DNA from: Catonia carolina
Lineage: Eukaryota > Arthropoda > Insecta > Hemiptera > Achilidae
Direction: 5' to 3'
Length of the DNA stretch: 64,000 bases
NCBI GenBank assembly: GCA_035578175.1
Contig: JAQMRL010000008.1
Coordinates: 96,410,416-96,474,415 of the forward strand
Each line of letters opens with the position of its first letter. Positions within the stretch are counted from its first letter, which is position 1. Positions 12,152 to 23,200 of the stretch are shown in pieces. A model generated the notes under the pieces. That model was not told the DNA's origin. It did not search any database and saw only the letters and a list, made by a program, of their open reading frames with translations. Both the position numbers and the translations under genes were made by a program.

Positions 12152-15100
12152 CAATTGCTTAAAACATGTTTTTTGGGTTCAGAGGGTCTGAAAACGTGTA
12201 GATCTGGTGAAAACTCGATTTCGAAACATCGACATGAAAACAATACTTCCTTCCTATGTATTCATATAGGCAAGAGAAAGTAAAAAAGCAAATTTGGGAC
12301 CGATTATCTCATTAGCTATTAGGGGTAGAAAACTGAAAATTTGAGGTGTTATTTGTAGATATAAGAGGAGATAAAAGATTCAGAAATAAAATATAACAAT
12401 TTTAAGAAAAGTTATGGATATTTATTGTCGGGTCCACTTTTTTCTTGGTTTTTCCTGAGAGAGTTTGTTTAATTGAACTCCAACCATCAAAGTACACCGG
12501 TAACCACTGTCTAATATTCAAATCCGAATTAAAGTACCTTTACTAGGATTTGAAGCAGGAATCGTCTCCAAAAATCAGCAGTTAAACAGCTGAATCTACC
12601 TCTAGACCAACTCGGTGGGTTACTCCTAGAAAAATAATTTAATTGTTTCACTTACTCTTTATTCTAATGTATTTCCTGGAACAAAAATATTTCCTGGTAT
12701 TGAAGACCACATTATGTATTTAATTTTGAGCAGGCCTACCTCCATGCAAATATTTTTGTAGGAAAACTGGATTTGATCTTTAAAAATAGATTTAATTTGT
12801 ACACAATAACTTGGAAATAAATGAGCATGCTTTATATGATCATTACTCTTCATTCATACTTGTTCAGAAATTCTTAAAAGAAATTATAGCTGACATACAA
12901 AACAAAATTACAATTTATGAAACCATGTGAATAACGAGCAAAGAGTATTTCAGTATTTTTCTTTTATCTTAATTTAGCAAAATCCGCAGTCTATTCGTAA
13001 GTAGAATTATGAGTAAATGAGTTTTCTTTTTTATGTCATGATTCCGGGGTCCTGGGTTAGATTCTCGATCAGTTCTGGCATTTTTCATCACCCATTTTCA
13101 TATATTATTATTCTTCACCATCTGCATTAGCAGAAATTACTAAGTAACACCAAAAAAACAGTTATGTCATGATTGAAGAAAACCCTCCAATGGAAAAACT
13201 GATGGATATAAGAAAAGTTTTGTCTTGTCGCTTTAAAATCCATAGGATGTCTTTGGTTCAGTCGGCAAGTGTCATGTAAATTGTCTGAGAGTGAAATGGC
13301 GACGTGATTTATATGTGATTCGAGTCTTCTTTGGTATTTTGTACTCTATGTGTTAATTTATTGTTAAACTGTAAGAACATGTAAATCGCTGTACAATACA
13401 TTTTTTGTTATGTACCAAGGTTCTGTGATTGTCCTTAGTAGTTTTGATTGAAACCATTGCACGATTTCCACATTGGAATGGCTTGCCAAACCTAATAATT
13501 GGATTCCATATGTCCAAATTGGTTTAAGAATTGCTTTTTAAATATTGCAGTATAAAATTTAAAAAATTTTTTACCAAGAAATACTACTCCAAACCATATA
13601 AATTGAATGCCAAACTGAACAGTAATGACTGGAAAACATAAAAATGCAATAAAAAAACAAAATAAACTATTTTTATTACTTTCTCTTGCTTAATGAATAT
13701 ATAGGAAGGAAAGTATTGTTTTCATGTCGATTTTTCGAAATCAAATTTTCACCGGATCTATACGTTTTCAGACCCCCTGAACCTAAAAAACATGTTTTTA
13801 GCGATTGGTCTGTGTGTGTGTCTGTGAGTGTGTGTGTGTCTGTGTGTGTGTATACAAAATATCTCAAGAATGGAACATCGTACGAACTTGAAACGTGAAA
13901 TTTAAGTTACATACCACTACCGGACCCGACATGAACATTTTCATCAAAATCGGTCAACCGGAAGTAGTAGTTAATTCGTGTAATTTTTCACTTTTTTGCG
14001 ATTTTCTCAAAAACTGGTCCTACGATTTTTTTTTAAATCGCCTAATTTACTTAAATGTTTATGCTCTACAAGATAGGGTAGGCGCCATGTTTGCTGAAAT
14101 TCTGGGTGAGGCTGTTTTCACGTAAAAACATTTTCTTTTTAAGATTGCGGCTTTAATATGCATTTTAGCGCAACACGTTATATAATAAAATATGTAGAGA
14201 ATGTAAAATTCTACAACTTTTATTTCAAACATTTTTTTGTATAACGCTTAGTTTAGCGGTAATTAGCAATTTTCTGTTTTTTTCTCACGAACACGTGTGA
14301 AAAATCTATTTTTTAAGATTTCGGCCTTACAATGCATTTTACGACAAAAGTGTATAAAATAAAATTTATAGGAAATCAAGAGATCTACAACTTTTATTTT
14401 AAGCATTTTTTTGTACAGTGCCTAGTTTAGCGTGAAAGAGTAATTTTCCGTATTTTTAAGCCAAACTGAGTTCGATTTTCATTTTGCGTCTTTCACTCAT
14501 GATTAAAATAAGGTTATGTTTTTGAGGTTAGTTTTTAGTTTATATCTAATGTTGTATTACTAATGTTAGATTTATTGTTAATTATTTGCATTGGCAAGAG
14601 AAAGTTGTGTGAGTGTTTCACACCAGATTTTTTGTTAAGTACCAAGGTGGGTTCTGTGATTGTCCTGAGTAGTTTTGATTGAAACCGTTGCACGATTTCC
14701 ACATTGGAATGGCTTGCCAAACCTAATAATTGGATTCCATATGTCCAAATTGGTTTAAGAATTGCTTTTTAAATATTGCAATATAAAATTTAAAAAAATT
14801 TTTACCAAGAAATACTACTCCAAACCATATAAATTGAATGCCAAACTGAACAGTAATGGCTGGAAAACATAAAAATGCAATAAAAAACAAAATAAACTAT
14901 TTTTTCAAATTTCTTTGATTCAAAGTCTCATAAAATAAACGACAAAAGGTATTTTCTATTACATCCAATACTTTATAATATAATAAACTGGTTGTATGCT
15001 CTCAGGTTATATTATTGTTAATGAAAGACAAATAATGGCTGACTAAAGATACAGGGTGATTCACGAAGATATGCAGAAACTTTAGGTGCTCATTGTACAT

Positions 15101-18100
15101 GAAAAAATAATGAAAAAAGTTTATATAAACATGGGTCCGGAAATGCTTGGTTTCCGAGTTACGGCTAGCGAAAGTTTCGCCCGGATTTCAGCTCACCAGG
15201 TGAAGTGAGGTCTTCCTGGAATTCTGGTAAGGTAGATTAAGAGGCGAATTCAATCATTTCTTAATGTTTTTGATCTGATAAATTGAATAAAACAGGTTCC
15301 AGAACTGTAAGTTAAATAGTTTTTAAGAAAACCAGTGTTAAATGCAAAAAATGGAGTGAAAAACACATTTTTTCATCTTTGGGCAAGAATAACTTTGTTA
15401 TTTCACCAAGAAACAGTTAAAATTTTTGAATAAAACATGTAGAAAATTTGATTCTGAACAAACCGGTGTAAATTAAGTACACAGAAAGCGAATAGATGTT
15501 TGATTAAATGAAATTTTATTCATAAGAATACAAAGTAAAATTAACCGGAAAAACTAAGATGAAAAAATGTGTTTTTTTCACTCCATTTTTTGCATTTGAT
15601 ACTGGTTTTCTCAAAAACTATTTAACTTACAGTTCTGGGACCTGTTTTATTCAATTTATCAGGTCAAAAACCATAAGAAACGATTGAATTCGCCCCTTAA
15701 TCTACCTTACCAGAATTTCAGGAAGACCTCATTGAAATGAGGTTTCAGCTCACCAGGTGAACCTGGTGAGCTGAAATCCGGGCGAAATCTTTCGCTAGCC
15801 GTAACTCGGTAACGAAGCATTTCCGGACCATTGTTTATATGAACTTTTTTCATTATTTTTACATGTACAATGGGCTCCCAGAGTTTCTGCATATCTTCGT
15901 GAATCACCCTGTATAACAGAGCTTTGAGAGCAGGGTATTGGCAACGTTGCTGGCAAGTCATTGGCTAGCTATAATGACTAGCCAATGATTATTGGTTGTG
16001 GTTATGATTATTGGTTGGGGGCAATGCTTAAATTCAGAGCTCATCAATTTTGAAAAAAAATATAGTAGAATTTACCACTTATTGCATTTTAATTTTTTTC
16101 CAGCAAACATATGACCAAAGTAATGATTTATTCTATTTCTACTGTGAACATGGGAATGATGAGTGTCGATATAATATGGTTCATGCCTGCGCAATTAATG
16201 AAGCTGACAGTTCTTCTCAAATGATTGGTTTTATTGGATGCCTTATGACAAATATAAATGAAGATTTAGTCTTATCTGCAGTATGTTTTTACTTATTCAT
16301 AAAATAGTAACATGATCAAATATTAGTTTTTAGTTAAAGATACTAGTAGATATAGTTATAATGTTGTTTTTTTTCAGGTAACTCAAAACAGTGGCTACAA
16401 AGATGCAAGGCATTTGATATTTTTTTATGGGAATTATATGTATTGCAAAAATTGTTTGCTTATTCTTTTTCAATGTTAATAATTTATTTAATGCTGTTTT
16501 GAGGTATTGGTAAAGGTATGGGAAAGTGGAAACAAAATTTTTATTAATTGATAAAATTGAAGAATTATCTGGTGCGGTCATCTACGAATAATGAAGAAAA
16601 GGTTTTTTTTAACGTTCGACTGTTCTACAATTACTCCTAATGGAGACGGTGAAGGATGAAATGATTTTTGTAACATATGAAAATATGCTGCCCATAACAG
16701 ACAGGTGGAGTGTCAAATTATTTACACTCAATCTGTTCGTTGCAGGGCTAAAATAAATAGTTCTGTTTCTTATCACATGGTCAGTCAATTAAATGACTGA
16801 ATCATTTAAGAACAGAAGAGGTAGAGGTGTAAAATACACTAATCAGAGTTATCTTCCCTGAAAGTAATGAATTTCATTGTACAGCCAGACCCTGTGGTGA
16901 ATGAAGTGAAGGTGTCATTTACAGAGTGGAAAATATGTGCTTTTCAGAGGGCCCGGCATGCTGATAAGCGTACTTTTCCACTCAGTGAGGAAGGCAATGG
17001 TAAAACACCTCACTCCTCGTTTTACTTAGTAAAACCTCTAGAGGTTCAAACCAGCCTTTCGGCTGTTGACCTAAACAACAACATGAAAATATGGCGTGCC
17101 TGAATGGGATTTAAACCCAAGATTTGAACTTCATGATGCCAAGAAAAGGTTGCCACAGATTATTTGACAAGGGGTTCCAGATAGATGGAGGAAGTGTGAA
17201 TGACCTTGAAAGGAGTGAATGGATAGTGTTAAAAGGGCTATGTAGAGAAGGGGTCTTAGAGATAAAGATGTTTTCAAATGAATCACGTTTTTGGTTACAA
17301 TAAACGGCCTAATGCTGTAGGACAGCTGTTATAATATTAATAATAAGATACTTCTTATATTATAGAAAACGATTTTAGTATTTTTTTTTTTTGTATTTAG
17401 TGTATGAGGTGATAGTGTATGAGGTGTAAATACAAATACGTAATGTAAGGAATCCACATGTGGGCTACAGGTGCAAACCCATGGGGCTTGAGGGGCTTTA
17501 GCCACCCTCCACGGAAATTCAAACTCCATACCAGACTAATATGCTGCAAGTCCCTGTTTCAATTATCTAGACTTAAAAGAAATCTCCAGACTCAGTCCCC
17601 TTCCTGAACCAAAGTCATGGCTATGTACCTAATAGGCTATAGTGATATTTTTTTTTTTTTTTGTTTAACTTTTTTTTTTGGTTTAAGTATAGTGATAGTG
17701 ACAATAATTTTGTACAGTTTATGCAGAATAGCATGGCAGTAAGCCACCTGCGAGGAAAAAATGCAGGGAGAATAAAAATGAAATGCGGTGTAAAATTTCT
17801 ATTGTAATAATGTTAGGCCTACATTTAAACATTTTTATTCTGTAATGTTGTGTTTACAATAAGTCAGCTGATCCTGAGCTACCGCTTCATTGTTCAAAAC
17901 AGATTATTGTTTTTGTAATAAAGTTTGCTTGTACTAAATGGAAAAATTTTAATGCAAATTAGGTTGATGCAAGGTTTTTATTTTGTTTTATTAATGTACA
18001 GTATAATACCGATTATCCGTGGTAATTGGGGGGATAACTATACCGGATAACCGGAAAACACGGATAATACAACCCAATCGGTCGAGACCACCTACGTCAT

Positions 18101-20203
18101 AAACAAAACCACCAGTTACGCGTATGTTTTATTCTACTGATTAATACATGTTAATACCATCAGATATCGGAAATAAATAAACAAATTGTTTGAAATAAAA
18201 ATATTTACTACATAAATTTATATAAATCTTACCTTAAACTACGTAACAAAAAAAAATCACAAAAATCTGTTATTTTACTTTGTTTCGATACGAAACAAGG
18301 ATACTACGATACGAAATTAGTTTATGTCTACATTAATGTACTTACTCATTGTTGTCGTAATCGAACAATATTATCGTAGTAAATCACAATAATTGTGATA
18401 ATTACGATGACGAAAATGTCGGGAGTTGAAAAGTTTTAATTTGTAAAAGTTATACAGTACATACATAATTAATTTTTCTAGCCGGTCGCGTTGGCGATGT
18501 TGGTAACGTGCTCGCCTATCATCACGCGGTCTTGGGTTCGAATCCCACACGGGCATGGCATTTTTTCATACGTTACAAAAAAAATTATTTCATCCTTCAC
18601 CGTCTGCATTAGCAGCAATTTGCAAAACAATCGGACGTTAAACAAAAAAAAAAATTTCTAGTGATCGCACGGTTATCCAAACCCCGGTTAAACGATCCAC
18701 GGAAAATGGGTACTCTACTGTATTATGTTTACATTTTTTTTTTTTAATTTATTTATTTATTTAGCATCGCATCAACTACAATGGTCATTAGCGACGACAT
18801 TAGGGTGTAACTATTGTACAATGGAGGATGAAATGATTTTTTGTAACCTATGAAAATATGCCATGTCTGACTGGGATTCGAACCCAGAACCGCATGATGA
18901 GAGACGAGCCCGTTACCAACTGCGCCAATGCGGCCGGCTTAGATTTTATTTGATGCAATGTTTAAATTTTATTTGATAATTTTAAGAGTTATTGCTTTAT
19001 AGTATTACAAATTTCTTGTTTCATTGTATTAAGATAATTTTAATTATTGCTGTTGATTAACTTGAATGATAATGTAGAATGAAAATATTTAAGTTGGAAA
19101 ATATAAAATAATGCTTGTTGACATTATTGATAAATAACATTGTTATAAATAACAAACACACAAACATAATTGTTATTTTAAATTTAAAAAATCTAATATT
19201 AATAATTTTAGCAAAAAAAATGTAACCTTGATCATAATATTGACCAAGTGAATACAAAACATCAAAAAATTTCCTCCTCATTAATTTGTATTATTTTGTT
19301 TTGTTTTTAAAATATCCTTTAGATAACCCTGCTTTAAATAATTTATAATTTAAAAACTTCATATTCCGTATATATTAATGCTGTCATGCTATTCTGCACA
19401 AACTGTTCAGTACTACAACAACAAAAAATCTGGTGTGAAACACTCACACAACTTTCTCTTGCCAGTGCAAATAATTAACAATAAACCTAACATTAGTAAT
19501 AAAACATAAGAAATAAACAAAAAACTAACCTCAATAAACATAACCTAATTTTAATCTTAAGTGAAAAACGCAAAATGAAAATCAACCTCAGTTTGGCTTA
19601 GAAATACGGAAAATCACTCTTTCTCTCTAAACTAGGCTCTGTCGAGAAAAATGCTCTAAATAAAAGTTGTAGATCTTTTAATTTTCTATAAATTTAATTA
19701 TATACACTTTTGTCGTAAAATGCATACTAAGGCCGAAATGTTAAAAAAATCGATTTTTCTCACGTGTTCGTGAGAAAAAAACAGAAAATCGCAAATTACC
19801 GCTAAACTAAGCGTTATACAAAAAAATATTTTAAATAAAAGTTGTAGGTTTTTTAATTCTCTACTACTTTTATTATGTAAATTTTTGCTCTAAATTGCGT
19901 ATTAAAGCCGTAATCTTAAAAAATCTATGTTTTTACGTTAAAACAACCTCACCTAGAATTTCAGCAAACATGACGCCTACCCTATCGTGTAGAGAATAAA
20001 AAATTGAGTAAACCAGGCGATTTTTAAAAAAATCGTAGGACTAGTTTTTGAGAAAAATCGCAAAAAAGTGAAAAATGACACGAATAAACTACTACTTCCG
20101 TTTGACCGATTTGATGAAAATGTTCGTGTCGGGTCCGGTAGTGGTATGTAACTTAAGTTTCAAGTTTCAAGTTTGTACGATGTTCCGTTCTTGAGATATT
20201 TTG

Positions 20204-20272
<69 letters not shown>

Positions 20273-23200
20273 ACTCACAGACCAATCGCTAAAAACATGT
20301 TTTTTTGGTTCAGGGGGTCTGAAAACGTGTAGATCCGGTGAAAACTTGATTTCGAAAAATTGACATGAAAACAATACTTTCCTTCCTATATTCATATAGG
20401 CAAGAGAAAGTAAAAATCTCATAAATAAATGATGAAATTAAATATCATATAAATGATTATATGATATTTATATCATATAAATGATTTAAAATATCCTTTA
20501 GATAACCCTGCTTTAGATAATTTATAATTTATAAACTTCATATCCCGTATATATTAATGCTGTCATGCTAATCTGCACAAACTGTACAGTACTACAATAA
20601 CAAAAAAATCTCATAAATAAATGATCGCCTATGCAAATCAGCTAACTGAATTTTGGATCTCTGCAACTCACAGACACTTGAAAATGAGTGCTGGTTTCTT
20701 GGGTTATAGGCTATAGCCTACCTTTATGATTTGCTAGCGGGCCCGACAGATGTTGTCCTGCGGAAACGTAACTTTAAAATTTAAAGTTTCATTACAATTG
20801 ATTTTAATTAGGCCTATTTACAATTTGATGTATGAATGGTAGATATTATAGTTAAATCAACTCATGAACAGCGAATTTATCTTCTTAGATTCATAGATTA
20901 ATAAAATCGTAGAGGTAAGTCTAATGGTTTAAAACGTTTCAGTATGTGAGTATCTTCGCTGTTGTTAAGGAGGTTAATCGCTAATGGATTCTGATAGTCT
21001 TTTGGTTTTTGAAAATGTTTTTTGCTATGTTTTTTAATTTCATCTTTTATGAAGGACAGGTTTAGGTCATTGTGTAGTATTTCATTGCTTACGTACCATG
21101 GGGCTGCAGTGATTAGTCTCAGGAATTTTGATTGAAAGCGCTGCAGTATTTCTATATTTGATGAACTAGCTGTACCCCATAGCTCTAACCCATACGTCCA
21201 AACTGGTTTGAGTATACTTTGTATAAGAGTACTACTTTATTTTCAAGGGATAGTTGAGACCTACTGCCTAAGAGCCAGAACAATTGACATAACTTCAGCC
21301 CAGAACTTTTTAACTGTGATTAAATAAGAATTATTTCATTTATTGTTTAAGTTACTTTTGTTTAGTTATTTAATAAATTTGATTTCTATTTTCCATTTGT
21401 ATTGGAAGAATCATTATATTTTTCCATTATTAATTTATTTTTTAAAATGCTTTGATTCACTAACAGGGAAAGTTATCACAAAAGAAACTCTTTAAGTTAT
21501 AGCGCTGATGCATGAGCGCATTACAAAATTCCTTCTGTTCTTTATTCCATTTAAGTAATACAGGGTGATTTTTTAGTCCTGTTACCCAATTGTTAATGTC
21601 TGGTAATTTTTTTCTAAGAAAGGGATATTTTGTTTTGTAACACTAAGTTGGTAGCCCTACTCAACCAGTATGGATATGGCAGTGTGAGTTGATTCTCCTT
21701 GAGCTGTGTAAAATTTTGTGCCATTTCCGGTCGTGCTACGAACAGAATGTCTTTTATCCTAAAACAATCTCTTGTTTAAATCTGGAGGCTGAAGCTCTAG
21801 AACTAATCGTATGTGATACGGATACAATTTCAATTTTTTAGCAGCTTTCTGAGCACTCGAACATGACAAATCAACATGCGAGGAAAGTTTTTGTAAACTT
21901 TTCCATGGAGAATTGAGCAATCTTGTTTTCACATTCTCTTAACGTCATCTGTCAAGAGAGTTGGTCGACCACTACGTTTTCTGCTGCAAACAATACCTGC
22001 CTTTAAAAATCAGTTAGTTAGCCTAGAAATTGACTAGAATAGAGTGGAGGAACACCAAAAAATTTAATTTGAAATGATTCTTTTACACTCGCATACGATT
22101 TTGTTGCAAAATATTGTTCAAGAATGAAAACCCGTTGTTCTAGGGTAAAAGACATTCTGTTCGTAACACAACTGGAAACAGCACAAAATTTTACGCAACT
22201 CAAACTGTCGTATCTATACCGGTTGAGTAGGGCTACCAACTTTGTGTCACAAAACAAAATATCCCTTTCTTAGAAAAAAAATTACCAGACATTAACAATT
22301 GGGTAACAGGACTAAAAAATCACCCTGTAGTATCATGCTATTTCAAATGGAATGTAGTGAATTTTGAAAAATCAATATCTCAACTGTGCAATCATTTTTT
22401 GTATTGGAATACGCATATGCATGGTCCAATATAACAAGTGGCTACCTCCATAGCGTAGTAATTAGCTTGCTAGCCTGTAATGTGGAGATCCCATCTTCGA
22501 TTCCCAGATAGGGTCTGGAAATTTTCAAAGTCAAAATCCACTGTTTCAGTTGCATAACCAACCATAGTTACAAATAATCAGGATTTGATGCAACTTTAAA
22601 TAAACTAAAAAGAAAATTGTATGTGTAACAATTACAAAATTTACTATTTTAATTTAACAAACCTTAATTACTTTTTGTATATTTTAGTGTGCGCAAATGG
22701 TCAAATTCCCTCTGAACAACCTATCAGAATGTGTTTACAAAACTAAAAAAGGTAATCATCTATTGTCTGGGTATGGAAATATAACTCAGTATAGATTTCC
22801 TCGTGGACTCAAAACAATTCCTACAATTACTTATAATGGTGTAAGTTTATTATTTTGTTTTTCTTATATTTTTAATTCAGTTGTTAGTGACATGTTGATG
22901 AATAATATATGATTTTTTCCTCCATTTTAACCTTATAATAGTCATAACACACCAAAATTAGTGTGTGATCGTAATCTCCATCATCCTCTTCCAAATTTGC
23001 TAGGGTCGAGCCCAACACAACCAGTCTCCACCTCACTCTATTGCTGAACTTCTCTTTTTCATTACTCTCTTGACATCACGTTTTTTTCTCAATTCATCTA
23101 TAATTTGAACCCACCACTTTACTCATGGTCTGACACTTGATCTTTTTCCATTCATCTCAAAGTGGAGCATCCTTTTTGGCAGACCACCCTCCTTCATTCT

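Larger units (their letters stand above)
16480..17290 (+). pseudogene. LINE C-terminal relic split by nested retroposons
   Basis: 16,480-16,602 and 17,142-17,290 together match 39,225-39,470 (antisense) in the right arm, which is continuous. Fragments such as VPDRWRKCE and MDSVKRAM resemble the terminal region of RTE/CR1-type LINE polyproteins. Confidence 0.5.

Noticed and set aside
18478..18655. tRNA gene with good A and B boxes
   Set aside because: The tRNA-like head is fused to a SINE body with an A-rich tail, is repeated in many places, and the cloverleaf is not complete.
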